Counted from the stretch's first letter, positions 26,375-36,734 are shown. The stretch: 54,775 bases of DNA from an uncultured Sphingomonas sp. (GCF_937859915.1 NZ_CALMAW010000033.1:1-54775); one strand, 5' to 3'. Translations and numbers: made by a program. The notes: generated by a model from the letters alone, not told the origin.

Positions 26375-29300
26375 ATGCGGTGGACATCAGGAGCGAACAG
26401 CTTGAATCGCGCCGTCGCTCGCATCAGGCGCTTGGTTCCGCGTCACGCCTGGCTTCTGGCGCTGTCGTTGGTGCTGGTCGTGCCGGGCGCTGCATCTGCG
26501 GCAACCATCGTGCTGGCGGACCGCGCGACCGTCCCGTTCATCACCTATGACAGCGCCAGCGGCACGCCGGTTGCCAAGGCAGCCGAACTGCTCGCCCACG
26601 ACGTCGCGGCGCGATCGGGCCGCGCGCCGCTGCTCGCCGCCGACATGCAAGGCGGCGAGGGGACCGGCGTCATCATCGGCCGAGCCGACGACCCCAGGAT
26701 CGCATCGCTGCTCAAGGCCAACCATATCGATACGACGCCGATCCGCAGCCAATGGGAGACCTACGGCCGCGTCGTCATCCCTGCGCCCTGGAATGGGAAG
26801 CAGAAGGCGCTGCTGATCTTCGGATCGGACACGCGCGGTACGATTTGGGGGGTGATCGATCTCAGCCGCGAGATCGGGATTTCTGCCTGGGAATGGTGGG
26901 CGGATGTGAAGACCCGCACGGTCGATCGCATCGCGATCTCCGCCGACCTGCGCTATGCCAAGCCACCCGCTGTCAAATATCGCGGCTTTTTCATCAACGC
27001 CGACAATCTCAAGGTCTGGGCGGCCAAGACCTACGATCCGGCCGCCGGCGGCATCGGACCGAAAACCTATCAGCGCGTCTACGAGCTGATGTGGCGGCTC
27101 AAGGCCAACATGCTGTGGCCGGCGATGAACGGCGGCGACCCGCCCTTCAATGCATCACCCGAAAACTACAATCTTGCCGCTGACTATGCGATCGTCCGTG
27201 GCACATCGCATGTCGAGATGCTGTTGCGCAACAACGCGCTCGAATGGGATCCCAAGACAAAGGGCCCCTATAACTGGGTCAAGAACAAGGATCGCCTCAA
27301 GGACTATTGGCGTGGCGCCGTCGAGAAATGGGGCCAGTATGACAACCTCTACACGATCGGCATGCGCGGCGCCGACGACTTCCCGATGGAGGGCGCCGAC
27401 TCCGCCGAGAAAATGGGGGACATCCTCCGCGATGTCGTCACCGAACAGCGAAACATCCTGACCGAGACGCTGCACAAGCCCGCCGATCAGATCCCGCAGG
27501 TCTTTACGCCCTATAAGGAGGTCGCCGCCGCCTATAATACCGGTCGCATCGATCTGCCCAAGGACGTCACGATCATCTGGCCGGACGATAATTACGGCTA
27601 TATGCTTCAACTTGACGACGCCAAGGAGCGCCAGCGGCCTGGCGGTTCGGGCGTCTATTATCACGCGACCTTCTGGGGCGCGCCCGGCAATTATCTGATG
27701 CTCGGATCGACCGACCCCAATCTGATGTGGGAGGAGCTTCGGCGCGCCTATCACGCCGATGCGCGCACGGTGTGGATGCTCAACGTCGGCAACATCAAGC
27801 CGTGCGAATATCTGGTCGATTTCTTCCTCGCGATGGCGTTCGACATGGACGCGTTCGCGACACCGGGATCGACGCGGCGTTATATGCGCGACTGGGCAGC
27901 GCAGACATTCGGTGCCGAGCATGGCGCGCAGATCGCCGACATCATGTGGTGCTACTATAAGCTCGCCTTCGATCGGAACCCCGAGTTCACCGGCTTCACC
28001 ACCACCTTCCCCGAGACCCCTGTCCAGCAGGGCCGGTTCGCGATCACCGACTTCGGTGATGAGAATGCGCGCCGCGCCGATGCCTATAGATCGATCATGA
28101 CACAGTCGAAGAGTCTGCTGGCGTCGCTGCCCGACGATCGCAAGTCGGCCTTCTTCGAACTCGTCGACTACACGATCAACACCGGCGGCAACATGAGCCT
28201 GCAACAGCTCGATCTCGACAAGTCGCTGGCCTATGGCCTGCAGCGCCGCGCGAGCGCCAATCGCTATGCCGAGGACGCCCAACAGGCGCATCAGGCGATC
28301 GTCGACAATGTCCGCCGCTACAATCAGGCGACCGAGGGCGGCAAATGGAACGGGATCGTCACCGACTATCCGCAATTCCTGCCCAATTACCTGCCCCCCG
28401 CGATCCCGCACTGGACCATGCCGACCGACGAACGGCGCTGTGGCGTCCAGGTCGAGGGCGGCGGCTTCTTCGACGACAAAGGCTGGTGGTTTCCGACGCT
28501 GCCGGGTTTCAGCCCCGAGTTGCGCGACCGCCGCTATTTCCTCGATATCTTCACCGAACAGCCGGTCGCCGCGCGCTGGAGCGCCACGCCGGGCGCGCCA
28601 TGGATCACGCTCGACAAGCAAGCCGGTGTCTTTTCCGCCGAAACGGGCTTCGAGCAGCGGCTTTTCGTCTCGGTCGACTGGTCCAAGGCGCCGCGCGATG
28701 GTGTCGACGGGCTGATCCACGTCCAATGCTCGGCCGGTCAGAAGCCGATCGACGTCCATGTCCGGCTTGCGCCGCCGGTCGCGGACACGGCGGCCTCATT
28801 CGTCGATGCGCAAGGCGTCGTATCGATCTACGCCGCGCATGCCGATCAGCTCAGCGGGGCCTGGACTGTCTTGGACGGCGTCGGCCATAGCGAGGCGGAC
28901 GTGCAGGCCGATCTCGACATGGCGCCGATCGATCCGAGCGACGCGGCGGCCTTGGCCAAGGCGCCGCGGCTGCTCTACCGCTTTGCGACGCGGCCGCCGG
29001 ACCGGGACTATAGCTTCCCCAATTATGTGACCGACGCGCTCGCGACGATCAGGGCGGTGGCGTTGCCGCTGATCCCGGCCAACAAGGGCGGCAAGATGCG
29101 GATCGCGGTATCGATCGATGGGGCCACGCCCCGCGTGCTCGACTTCACTGCGGCCTATTATGGCGCGAAGTGGCGGCAGAACGTGCTCGACAATGCGGCC
29201 GTCGCTGACTCAGCCGAGCAGCCTTTGGCACCCGGCAGCCACAGGCTGGAGGTCTATGCGCTTGATCCCGGGGTGACGCTCGATCGCTTCGAGATCCGGT

Positions 29301-29428
29301 TTGTCGGGGCTGGCCAGGCCTATGGCCCGGTGCCGGAAACCCGGGTGGTCTCGGCGTCCACGGTGCCACCGACACGCGCGCGCCTAAACCGCGGCGCAGT
29401 TTCGCCGCTAGCCAAAGACGAACGATGA
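26375..29428 (+). CDS. Glycoside hydrolase family 115 (xylan alpha-1,2-glucuronidase)
   Basis: Removes (4-O-methyl)glucuronic acid side chains from xylan. 1017 residues. The start at 26375 has AAGGAG ten bases upstream; an ATG at 26324 lacks one. Signal peptide WLLALSLVLVVPGAASA. GH115 markers: VKYRGFFINADN, LKANMLWPAMNGG, WPDDNYGYMLQL, YYHATFWGAPGNYLML, MLNVGNIKPCEYLVDFFL, and a beta-sandwich C-terminal domain (RFATRPPDRDYSFPNYV). It follows the terminator after the TonB receptor and overlaps the GH43 start by ATGA. Confidence 0.92.
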   Translation: MRWTSGANSLNRAVARIRRLVPRHAWLLALSLVLVVPGAASAATIVLADRATVPFITYDSASGTPVAKAAELLAHDVAARSGRAPLLAADMQGGEGTGVIIGRADDPRIASLLKANHIDTTPIRSQWETYGRVVIPAPWNGKQKALLIFGSDTRGTIWGVIDLSREIGISAWEWWADVKTRTVDRIAISADLRYAKPPAVKYRGFFINADNLKVWAAKTYDPAAGGIGPKTYQRVYELMWRLKANMLWPAMNGGDPPFNASPENYNLAADYAIVRGTSHVEMLLRNNALEWDPKTKGPYNWVKNKDRLKDYWRGAVEKWGQYDNLYTIGMRGADDFPMEGADSAEKMGDILRDVVTEQRNILTETLHKPADQIPQVFTPYKEVAAAYNTGRIDLPKDVTIIWPDDNYGYMLQLDDAKERQRPGGSGVYYHATFWGAPGNYLMLGSTDPNLMWEELRRAYHADARTVWMLNVGNIKPCEYLVDFFLAMAFDMDAFATPGSTRRYMRDWAAQTFGAEHGAQIADIMWCYYKLAFDRNPEFTGFTTTFPETPVQQGRFAITDFGDENARRADAYRSIMTQSKSLLASLPDDRKSAFFELVDYTINTGGNMSLQQLDLDKSLAYGLQRRASANRYAEDAQQAHQAIVDNVRRYNQATEGGKWNGIVTDYPQFLPNYLPPAIPHWTMPTDERRCGVQVEGGGFFDDKGWWFPTLPGFSPELRDRRYFLDIFTEQPVAARWSATPGAPWITLDKQAGVFSAETGFEQRLFVSVDWSKAPRDGVDGLIHVQCSAGQKPIDVHVRLAPPVADTAASFVDAQGVVSIYAAHADQLSGAWTVLDGVGHSEADVQADLDMAPIDPSDAAALAKAPRLLYRFATRPPDRDYSFPNYVTDALATIRAVALPLIPANKGGKMRIAVSIDGATPRVLDFTAAYYGAKWRQNVLDNAAVADSAEQPLAPGSHRLEVYALDPGVTLDRFEIRFVGAGQAYGPVPETRVVSASTVPPTRARLNRGAVSPLAKDER

Positions 29429-31089
29429 AAGCTGCGATGCTGCTGCTCCTGGCGACGGGTGGATTCGCGCATGCGGCACCGGTGCAAGCACTGCTGGCGC
29501 AACCCGGACGTACCGCCACGTTCAGCCACTTCGTCTACCAGGGACAGACCGAGGAACGCGTCGCGCCCGGTCGCGACGACTATCGCAACCCGATCCTGTA
29601 TGGCTATTATCCCGATCCGTCGGTGGTGCGCGTCGGCGCCGACTATTATCTGGTGAACTCGTCCTTCGCGCATTTCCCCGGCCTCCCGATCTTCCATTCG
29701 CGCGATCTCGTCAGCTGGACGCAGATCGGCAACGCGATCAGCCGGCCGGGCCAGCTCGACTTCGCCGGGCTCAGCGTGTCGCGCGGCGCCTTCGCGCCGG
29801 ACATCTCGTTCCACGACGGCCTGTTCTATATCATCAACACCTGCGTGGGCTGCGGGGGCAACTACGTCATCACCACGCGCGATCCGGCCGGTCCGTGGTC
29901 GGATCCGACATGGCTCCCGTTCGATGGCATCGATCCCTCGATCTTCTGGGACGGCGACCGCGCCTGGATCGTCAATAATGGCCCACCCGACGAAGCCCCG
30001 CGCTATGAGGGCCATCGCGCGATATGGGTTCAGCAATTCGATTGGCGCGCGTTGAAGCTGAGCGGTGCCCGTACCCAGATCGTCAATGGCGGCACCGACA
30101 TCGCCAAGCGACCGGTCTGGATCGAGGGCCCGCACCTCTTCCGTCGCGGCGCCTATGTCTATCTGATTGCCGCCGAGGGAGGCACCGCCGACCAGCATTC
30201 CGAGGTGGTGTTTCGCGGGTCCGGCCCGACCGGGCCGTTCACGCCATTCGCCGGCAATCCGATCCTGACCCAGCGGGACCTGCCCGCCACCCGCGCTGAT
30301 GCGGTGAGCAGCGCCGGCCACGCCGACTTCGTCACGACGCCGGCTGGGGACTGGTGGGCGACCTTCCTGGCGGTCCGGCCCTATGCGCCGGACCTGTACA
30401 ATAGCGGGCGCGAGACGTTTCTGCTCCCGGTCACCTGGCCGCAGGATTGGCCGGTCATCCTGCCGCACGGCCAACGCATTCCGTTCGCCGCCAAACGTCC
30501 GATGCTTCCACCGGACCCGGTGCCGGCCGTGCCCCTCGCCGGCGACGTGACCTATCGGGACGAGTTCGAAGGCGGCCGGCTCGGCCTGCAATGGATCGGG
30601 ATCCGAGGGCCGTCGGACGCCTTCGCAACCGTGGCGGACCATCATCTGCGTCTCCAACCGGCCGGCCGGCTGGGCGATCTCCGGTCTGTGCCCGGATTCG
30701 TGGGTCGCCGCCAGCAGACCGCGGTCGCGACCGTGTCGATCGACCTCGACGACCGCCCGCAGCAAACGGGCGATCGCGCTGGCCTTGCGGCTGTGCAGAA
30801 TGACGAGGCCTATCTCTTCTTCGGACTGGTCCGTCGCGAGGGCAGGGTGGAGGTCGTGCTGATCGTTCGGCCGAAGGACAGCGGCGAACGCGTGGTCGCG
30901 GCGGCGCCATTGACCGGGCGCCACGTGACGCTGTCGCTCCATCTGAACGGTGGCAGGGCCAGCGCCATCTTCATCGTCGGCGGCAAATCCCGCACGCTCG
31001 CAACCGATGTCGACGCCAGCTTTCTCAGTACGCAAAAGGCCGGCGGCTTTGTCGGAACGATCATCGGCCCCTATGCGGCCGGCCGCTGA
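29425..31089 (+). CDS. Glycoside hydrolase family 43 (beta-xylosidase/arabinofuranosidase)
   Basis: Exported inverting hydrolase for xylan fragments, 554 residues with signal MKAAMLLLLATGGFAHA. Five-bladed propeller residues: base Asp64 in YYPDPSVV, pKa-modulating Asp170 in GIDPSIFWDGD, acid Glu234 in WIEGPHLF. From about residue 370 a C-terminal beta-sandwich (YRDEFEGGRLGLQWIGIRGP) fits the beta-xylosidase C-terminal concanavalin-like domain. The start overlaps the GH115 stop, so the two are coupled; together they debranch and shorten glucuronoarabinoxylan. Confidence 0.92.
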   Translation: MKAAMLLLLATGGFAHAAPVQALLAQPGRTATFSHFVYQGQTEERVAPGRDDYRNPILYGYYPDPSVVRVGADYYLVNSSFAHFPGLPIFHSRDLVSWTQIGNAISRPGQLDFAGLSVSRGAFAPDISFHDGLFYIINTCVGCGGNYVITTRDPAGPWSDPTWLPFDGIDPSIFWDGDRAWIVNNGPPDEAPRYEGHRAIWVQQFDWRALKLSGARTQIVNGGTDIAKRPVWIEGPHLFRRGAYVYLIAAEGGTADQHSEVVFRGSGPTGPFTPFAGNPILTQRDLPATRADAVSSAGHADFVTTPAGDWWATFLAVRPYAPDLYNSGRETFLLPVTWPQDWPVILPHGQRIPFAAKRPMLPPDPVPAVPLAGDVTYRDEFEGGRLGLQWIGIRGPSDAFATVADHHLRLQPAGRLGDLRSVPGFVGRRQQTAVATVSIDLDDRPQQTGDRAGLAAVQNDEAYLFFGLVRREGRVEVVLIVRPKDSGERVVAAAPLTGRHVTLSLHLNGGRASAIFIVGGKSRTLATDVDASFLSTQKAGGFVGTIIGPYAAGR

Positions 31090-31226
31090 CGGGGCACATG
31101 GTCGACGAGCTCATCGGTGATCGCGCCATAGACCTTAGTCTGTTTCGCTGCGGCCGTAGCGCGCAAGTAGGGAAGACTTAACGGAAATATCCTGTTTCGG
31201 GAGGAGGATAGTCTAGGCGTTCAACC

Positions 31227-31685
31227 GTGGTGGATGTTGTGGGTAAGTTTGATGCCATTGCCATTCCGGTGCTTGGGCGGGTCGAGGATCCGGCTTTCAC
31301 CCTGCACGTCGAGCCGCAGACAGGGGTCGTCCATTCCGTCTTCCACGGCTTCTGGACTACGAAGGACTGCGATCGCTACGACGTCGAACTGACGCGCTTC
31401 GTCACGGCGGCACGGTCGACCTATGGCGCGGCTTTGGTCATGGTCGATCGTCGGGAGACCGGGGTCCAAAGTCAGGATGTGATCGAGCGCTACTATCGCC
31501 TCAATCGTCTGGTCTATCAGGAAGGCGACCATCTCGCGATCATCGTGTCGTCGAGTCTGGCAAAGCTACAGATCCGGCGGGCGATGGACAGCCGCTGGTC
31601 GAAGGCGTTCATGTCCGAGGACGCCGCGCGAACCTGGCTGAGCGCCTTCCTGCTCACGCGGCTCCGCGACGCTTCGGGGCGATGA
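31227..31685 (+). CDS. Conserved-looking hypothetical protein, STAS/SpoIIAA-like fold possible
   Basis: 152 residues starting at GTG (31227). Secondary-structure pattern of strands and helices (GVVHSVFHGFWT, YGAALVMVDRRE, HLAIIVSSSLAKLQ, DAARTWLSAFL) resembles the SpoIIAA-like/STAS group sometimes found as stress or cytoskeletal regulators, but I see no decisive motif. A strong GGAGGAGG lies about 20 bases upstream, too far to be ideal; a stop just upstream rules out a longer form. Stands alone after the xylan locus. Confidence 0.6.
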   Translation: MVDVVGKFDAIAIPVLGRVEDPAFTLHVEPQTGVVHSVFHGFWTTKDCDRYDVELTRFVTAARSTYGAALVMVDRRETGVQSQDVIERYYRLNRLVYQEGDHLAIIVSSSLAKLQIRRAMDSRWSKAFMSEDAARTWLSAFLLTRLRDASGR

Positions 31686-31694
31686 CGGCGCTGC

Positions 31695-31955
31695 TCAGCC
31701 GCTCAAGCCGTCGTTAACCGACGCCCACAATATGGCCATTTGCGGATCATGCTGTCCTCTGGCGACCTGCTGTTGAGCGACCCGACCGGCGTCGCTGCCG
31801 AACGACTCCACCAAGGCCACCTGAATGACGGCGACGGTGTCTGTAGGGGAGGCGCCAATCTCGGGGAAATCACCGCTCACAAGCATCATCGTCGTCCCCA
31901 GTTCCCCGCCAGCGACATAAGCGGGAGCGACCGAGTCATGCTGTTTCGTGGCCAT
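31695..31955 (-). CDS. Small hypothetical protein
   Basis: 86 residues on the minus strand, unknown family. Its composition is protein-like (one or two Lys/Arg, many Val, Ala, Asp), unlike the arginine-rich shadow frames around it: GGELGTTMMLVSGDFPEIGA, TDTVAVIQVALVES. The ribosome site is weak. The competing plus-strand frame at 31740-32093 looks artificial. It is convergent with the gene at 31227. Confidence 0.35.
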   Translation of the reverse strand: MATKQHDSVAPAYVAGGELGTTMMLVSGDFPEIGASPTDTVAVIQVALVESFGSDAGRVAQQQVARGQHDPQMAILWASVNDGLSG

Positions 31956-32181
31956 CGGTCATCGGCCCTGGCCAGTAACATCACAGTTCGCGCTGATTCG
32001 CAAAACCACTTTCGGCGAATCCCGCGGGGCGGCGCGCGCATGGAACAGCGCTGTTGCTGCGGGATCGGCGGAGGGAAATGGCCTTCGGCTTGATCACGCC
32101 CATGCGGGCGTATTAGGCAGGGCGCGCTGTCGTTCTGGTACGACGCGTCGTCGGGCCGACGGTCGAACAGGAAGCATCCTT

Positions 32182-32439
32182 ATGTCCTATGACTATGCGC
32201 AGGGGCGGCGGGACGGCCTGCGACTGGCACTCTCCATCCTGGCGGTCGAGGAGGCCAAGTGGGCAGCGTTGCTCGGCGAGAGCCGGTCGTGGCGGACCAA
32301 CGTCACGCGTGAAGTCCGTCACAAGGCGCTGCAGGTCGCACAGACCCGCATCCAGACCGCACTCAATCGCCTGACGCCCAAGGATGCGGAAGAGATGAAC
32401 GACGAGTTCGCCGCGATCCTCGACAAGGCCGGCCTCTAG
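32182..32439 (+). CDS. Small alpha-helical hypothetical protein
   Basis: 85 residues from ATG 32182 with AGGAAG eight bases upstream. The whole protein looks helical and charged (GLRLALSILAVEEAKWAALL, HKALQVAQTRIQTALNRL, PKDAEEMNDEFAAILDKAGL). No domain recognised. The frame continues upstream to 31948 but that part is not protein-like. Lies before the kdp leader region and could be transcribed separately. Confidence 0.6.
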   Translation: MSYDYAQGRRDGLRLALSILAVEEAKWAALLGESRSWRTNVTREVRHKALQVAQTRIQTALNRLTPKDAEEMNDEFAAILDKAGL

Positions 32440-32788
32440 CCGTCGGTCGTGGCGCGAGCCCTGGGATCGTCGAAAAACGGCTGCTTGGATAGAATTCTAT
32501 GGAAATCCTATGGAGACGTTCGGCGTCCTGTCTCGGATTCCTACGCGTCGTCCGTCAGATGAGTTGTCCTCGCAGATAGGACACCGGTTCCCGGCGTCCG
32601 ATCCGCGGCTGACGGGGACGACCATGACCAGCCTTCATACGATACCGCTTCACGACCCGCGCCAGCGCGACGACGGGATGCGATCCTCTTCCGCAATCGA
32701 ACCGGCGAACGCCGTTACGGCGTCCGGGCGTCGGCCGCGACGGTCGGCGACTTCTGCGCCGCGCCCGGCCTGCTGAAGGAGCTGTTCG
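32440..32788 (+). other. Leader region of the kdp operon
   Basis: No convincing gene. It contains a perfect 12-bp palindrome at 32489-32500, a CTATGG repeat 11 bases apart (32497 and 32508), and a small hairpin TGTCCT-loop-AGGACA (32565-32583). An open frame from ATG 32624 to 32776 encodes 50 Arg/Ser-rich residues and is probably not a gene. The kdp promoter should be here; KdpE sites in this group are not known to me. Confidence 0.4.
32489..32500. promoter_or_regulatory. Perfect 12-bp palindrome upstream of kdp
   Basis: ATAGAATTCTAT, AT-rich in a GC-rich genome, about 290 bases before the first kdp peptide start. It could be an operator or part of the kdp promoter. No protein can be assigned from sequence. 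Confidence 0.35.
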
Positions 32789-32872
32789 ATGCAGGACATC
32801 ATCTGGATCGCGATCATGCTCGGATTGCTGGCGGCGACGCTCGCCTATGTCCGCCTCTGCGACAGCATCTGA
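32789..32872 (+). CDS. 27-residue membrane peptide at the head of the kdp operon
   Basis: MQDIIWIAIMLGLLAATLAY plus VRLCDSI. One transmembrane helix followed by a short charged tail. AAGGAG at 32776-32781, seven bases before the ATG, is a strong ribosome site, and kdpF follows after nine bases. Peptides of this kind precede kdpF in related genomes, as far as I recall; its role is unknown but it may stabilise the Kdp complex as KdpF does. Not detectable by length-filtered gene callers. Confidence 0.75.
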   Translation: MQDIIWIAIMLGLLAATLAYVRLCDSI

Positions 32873-32881
32873 GGAAACGCC

Positions 32882-32971
32882 ATGACCCTCGACCTCTGGC
32901 TGGCCGCGATCACCGCAATCGGCCTTCTATTCTACCTCGTCGCGGTGCTGCTGCACCCCGAACGCTTCTGA
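32882..32971 (+). CDS. kdpF: K+-transporting ATPase subunit KdpF
   Basis: 29 residues, [20 protein letters not shown] then AVLLHPERF: a single transmembrane helix with the typical LLHPERF end of KdpF. GAGGAAA precedes the start and kdpA follows after 13 bases. KdpF is a small lipid-like stabiliser of the KdpABC complex. Confidence 0.88.
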   Translation: MTLDLWLAAITAIGLLFYLVAVLLHPERF

Positions 32972-32984
32972 GAGGAGCGGAGCT

Positions 32985-34688
32985 ATGACAATCCAGGGAT
33001 GGCTGCTCATCCTCGTCTTCGTGGGCGTCCTGCTCGCGCTGACCAAACCGATGGGGCTATGGCTCCACGCGCTTTACGAAGGCCGGCGGACGCCGCTGCA
33101 CGCTGTGCTCGGCCCGGTCGAGCGCGGCTTCTACCGGCTTTCCGGTATCGATCCGACCGAGGAGATGGGCTGGAAACGCTATGCGGTCCACATGCTCGTG
33201 TTCAACGCGGTGCTGATGCTGCTCACCTATGCGGTGCTGCGCCTGCAGGGGGTGCTGCCGCTCAACCCTAACAAGCTGGCGGCGCTGCCCGAGCATCTCG
33301 CCGCCGACACCGCGATCAGCTTCACCACCAACACCAATTGGCAGAGCTATGCGGGCGAATCGACGATGTCGAACCTGTCGCAGATGTTCGGCCTGACCAT
33401 TCACAATTTCCTCAGCGCCGCGACCGGCATCGCGCTCGCCTTCGCCTTCTTCCGCGGTTTTGCTAGGCGCGAGGCGGAAACCATCGGCAATTTCTGGGCG
33501 GATTGTACGCGCATCACGCTGTATCTGCTGCTGCCGATCTCGATCGTCTACGCGCTGTATCTGGTCGCGAGCGGCGTGCCGCAGACGCTGGCGGGCTCGG
33601 TCGACATCACCACGCTCGAGGGCGCCAAGCAAACGCTCGCGCTCGGCCCGGTCGCGTCGCAAGAGGCGATCAAGATGCTCGGCACCAATGGCGGCGGCTT
33701 CTTCAACGCCAATTCCGCGCACCCGTTCGAGAATCCCAGCGCTGCGACCAACTTCGTCCAGATGCTCTCGATCTTCCTGATCGGCTTCGGCCTCACCTGG
33801 ACGTTCGGCAAGGCGGTCGGCAACACCCGGCAAGGCTGGGCGATCCTCTCGGCGATGGTGATGATCTTCCTGGTCGGCGTGGGCGTCTGCTATTGGCAGG
33901 AGGCCGGCGGCAACCCGATCGTCCACCATCTCGGCGTCGCCGGACCCAATATGGAAGGCAAGGAGGTGCGCTTCGGCGCGGCGGCCTCGGCGCTGTTCGC
34001 CGCGGTCACCACCGCCGCCTCGTGCGGTGCGGTCAACGCGATGCACGACAGCTTCACCGCGCTCGGCGGCATGATCCCGCTGATCAACATCCAGCTCGGC
34101 GAGGTCGTCGTCGGGGGCGTCGGCGCGGGCGTCTACGGCTTCCTGCTGTTCGCCATCCTCGCGGTGTTCGTCGCGGGGCTGATGGTCGGGCGCACCCCCG
34201 AATATGTCGGCAAGAAGATCGAGGGCCGCGAGGTCAAGCTCGCGGTGCTGGCGATCGCGGTGCTGCCGCTGATCATCCTCGGCTTCACCGCGGTAAGCGC
34301 GGTGGTCGGCGCCGGCCTGGCGGGACCGCTCAACAAGGGCCCGCACGGCTTCACCGAGATCCTCTATACCTTCACCTCCGCGGTCGGGAACAACGGGTCG
34401 GCCTTTGCGGGGCTCACCGCGAGCACGCCCTTCTACGACAGCATGATCGGGATCGCGATGTGGGTCGGGCGCTTCTTCATCATCGTGCCGATGCTCGCCA
34501 TCGCAGGCTCGCTCGCCGCGAAGAAATACACGCCCGAGACCGCCGGCTCCTTCCCGACCACGGGCGGGCTGTGGGTGGGCCTGCTGGTCGGCATCGTGCT
34601 GATCCTGGGCGGTCTCACCTTCCTGCCGAGCCTCGCGCTCGGCCCCATCGCCGATCATCTCGCGATGATCGCCGGCAAGACCTTCTGA
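32985..34688 (+). CDS. kdpA: K+-transporting ATPase subunit KdpA
   Basis: Potassium channel-like subunit of the high-affinity KdpFABC pump. 567 residues (E. coli about 557), about ten transmembrane helices. The filter region [18 protein letters not shown] and [14 protein letters not shown] are conserved, as is [19 protein letters not shown] lies just before the ATG. Second structural gene of the operon after kdpF. Confidence 0.97.
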   Translation: MTIQGWLLILVFVGVLLALTKPMGLWLHALYEGRRTPLHAVLGPVERGFYRLSGIDPTEEMGWKRYAVHMLVFNAVLMLLTYAVLRLQGVLPLNPNKLAALPEHLAADTAISFTTNTNWQSYAGESTMSNLSQMFGLTIHNFLSAATGIALAFAFFRGFARREAETIGNFWADCTRITLYLLLPISIVYALYLVASGVPQTLAGSVDITTLEGAKQTLALGPVASQEAIKMLGTNGGGFFNANSAHPFENPSAATNFVQMLSIFLIGFGLTWTFGKAVGNTRQGWAILSAMVMIFLVGVGVCYWQEAGGNPIVHHLGVAGPNMEGKEVRFGAAASALFAAVTTAASCGAVNAMHDSFTALGGMIPLINIQLGEVVVGGVGAGVYGFLLFAILAVFVAGLMVGRTPEYVGKKIEGREVKLAVLAIAVLPLIILGFTAVSAVVGAGLAGPLNKGPHGFTEILYTFTSAVGNNGSAFAGLTASTPFYDSMIGIAMWVGRFFIIVPMLAIAGSLAAKKYTPETAGSFPTTGGLWVGLLVGIVLILGGLTFLPSLALGPIADHLAMIAGKTF

Positions 34689-34699
34689 GGACCGGAGCC

Positions 34700-36730
34700 A
34701 TGGCGCGCACCGCAACCAAATCGCTGTTTACCGCCGACCTCATATTGCCCGCGGTCGGCGACAGCTTCCGCAAGCTCAATCCCTCCGAACTGATCCGCAA
34801 CCCGGTGATGTTCACGACAGGCGTCGTCGCGACGCTGATGACGGTGCTGCTCGTCATCGGGCATGACGGGCTGTCGGTTGGGTTCAAGCTCCAGCTCGTC
34901 GTCTGGCTATGGCTGACGGTGTTGTTCGGCACCTTCGCAGAGGCGCTCGCGGAAGGCCGCGGCAAGGCGCAGGCGGCGTCGCTGCGCGCCACCAAGGCGG
35001 AGCTGACCGCCAAGCGTGTCAAGGGCGACCGCATTGAGGACGTGCCCGCCAGCGCGCTCCGCGTCGGCGACGTCGTGCTGGTGACGACCGGCGAGCTGAT
35101 CCCGTCGGACGGTGACGTCGTCTGGGGCGTCGCCTCGGTCAACGAGGCGGCGATCACCGGCGAAAGCGCGCCGGTGATCCGCGAGGCGGGCGGCGACCGC
35201 TCCGCCGTCACCGCGGGCACGCGGGTGATCTCCGACGAGATCAAAGTGCGCGTCAGCGTCGATCCCGGCCAAGGCTTTCTCGACCGCATGATCGCGCTCG
35301 TCGAGGGCGCCGAGCGCCAGAAGACGCCCAACGAGATTGCGCTGACCATCCTGCTCGTCGGCCTGACGATCATATTTCTCATCGCGGTCGGCACCATTCC
35401 GGGCTTCGCCTCCTACGCGGGCGGCTCGGTGCCCGTCGCGATGCTGGCGGCACTGCTGATCACGCTGATCCCGACGACGATCGCGGCGCTGCTTTCGGCG
35501 ATCGGCATCGCCGGCATGGACCGCCTCGTCCGCTTCAACGTGCTCGCCAAGTCGGGCCGCGCGGTCGAGGCGGCGGGCGATATCGACACGCTGCTTCTCG
35601 ACAAGACCGGCACGATCACGATCGGCGATCGCGCCGCGACCGAGTTCCGGCCCGTCTCCAATGTCACTCAGGCCGAACTCGCCGAAGCCGCGCTGTTCGC
35701 CAGCCTCGCCGACGAGACTCCCGAGGGCCGTTCGGTCGTCGTCCTCGCGCGCGAAAAATTCGGCGTGACGGCGACCGCGCTGCCCGAAGGTACCGAGATC
35801 ATCCCCTTCACCGCGCAGACGCGGATCTCGGGCGTCAGGATGGGGGCCACGCTGATCCAGAAGGGCGCGGTCGATTCGATCCTCAAGGCCAATCCCGGCG
35901 CGGGCGAAACCGCCCCCGCTGCCGATCTGCGCCGCGCCACCGAGGAGATCGCGCGCGCCGGCGGTACGCCCCTCGCGGTCGCGCGCGACGGCAGGCTGCT
36001 CGGCGCGATCTACCTCAAGGACATCGTCAAGGCGGGCATCCGCGAGCGCTTCGGCGAACTGCGCAAGATGGGCATCCGCACGGTGATGATCACCGGCGAC
36101 AACCCGCTCACCGCCGCGGCGATCGCGGCCGAGGCGGGCGTCGACGATTTCCTCGCCCAGGCGACCCCCGAGGACAAGCTCGCGCTGATCCGCCAGGAAC
36201 AGTCGGGCGGCAAGCTCGTCGCGATGTGCGGCGACGGCACCAACGACGCGCCCGCGCTCGCCCAGGCGGACGTCGGCGTCGCGATGAACACCGGCACCCA
36301 GGCGGCGCGCGAGGCGGGCAATATGGTCGACCTCGACAGCGATCCGACCAAGCTGATCGAAATCGTGGGTCTCGGCAAGCAGCTGCTGATGACGCGCGGG
36401 GCGCTGACCACCTTCTCGGTCTCGAACGACGTCGCCAAATATTTCGCGATCATCCCGGCGATGTTCGTCGTGCTCTATCCAGGGCTGGCGGTGCTCAACG
36501 TGATGCGTCTGGCGACGCCGCAGTCGGCGATCCTCTCGGCAATCATCTTCAACGCGCTGATCATCCCATTACTGGTCCCGCTCGCGCTCAAGGGGGTGAA
36601 GTACCGCCCGATCGGCGCGGGTCCGCTGCTGCGCCGCAACCTCGCGGTGTACGGGCTGGGCGGGATTCTCGCGCCCTTCGCAGGCATCAAGCTCATCGAC
36701 TTGGCCGTCACTGGCCTCGGTCTTGCCTGA
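34700..36730 (+). CDS. kdpB: K+-transporting ATPase ATP-binding subunit KdpB
   Basis: P-type ATPase subunit powering potassium uptake, 676 residues. Actuator TGES at 153-156, phosphorylated Asp301 in [12 protein letters not shown], hinge [10 protein letters not shown], and membrane helix motif [17 protein letters not shown]. Start ATGGCGCGC, 11 bases after kdpA. The frame upstream is a shadow of kdpA. A palindromic repeat separates it from kdpC. Confidence 0.97.
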   Translation: MARTATKSLFTADLILPAVGDSFRKLNPSELIRNPVMFTTGVVATLMTVLLVIGHDGLSVGFKLQLVVWLWLTVLFGTFAEALAEGRGKAQAASLRATKAELTAKRVKGDRIEDVPASALRVGDVVLVTTGELIPSDGDVVWGVASVNEAAITGESAPVIREAGGDRSAVTAGTRVISDEIKVRVSVDPGQGFLDRMIALVEGAERQKTPNEIALTILLVGLTIIFLIAVGTIPGFASYAGGSVPVAMLAALLITLIPTTIAALLSAIGIAGMDRLVRFNVLAKSGRAVEAAGDIDTLLLDKTGTITIGDRAATEFRPVSNVTQAELAEAALFASLADETPEGRSVVVLAREKFGVTATALPEGTEIIPFTAQTRISGVRMGATLIQKGAVDSILKANPGAGETAPAADLRRATEEIARAGGTPLAVARDGRLLGAIYLKDIVKAGIRERFGELRKMGIRTVMITGDNPLTAAAIAAEAGVDDFLAQATPEDKLALIRQEQSGGKLVAMCGDGTNDAPALAQADVGVAMNTGTQAAREAGNMVDLDSDPTKLIEIVGLGKQLLMTRGALTTFSVSNDVAKYFAIIPAMFVVLYPGLAVLNVMRLATPQSAILSAIIFNALIIPLLVPLALKGVKYRPIGAGPLLRRNLAVYGLGGILAPFAGIKLIDLAVTGLGLA

Positions 36731-36734
36731 ACGT

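Noticed and set aside
31740..32093. Plus-strand 117-codon ORF before the small helical gene
   Set aside because: Composition is unlike a natural protein and it conflicts with a better minus-strand candidate at 31695-31955.
32624..32776. 50-codon ORF in the kdp leader
   Set aside because: Arg/Ser-rich, with no ribosome site and no resemblance to a known leader peptide.
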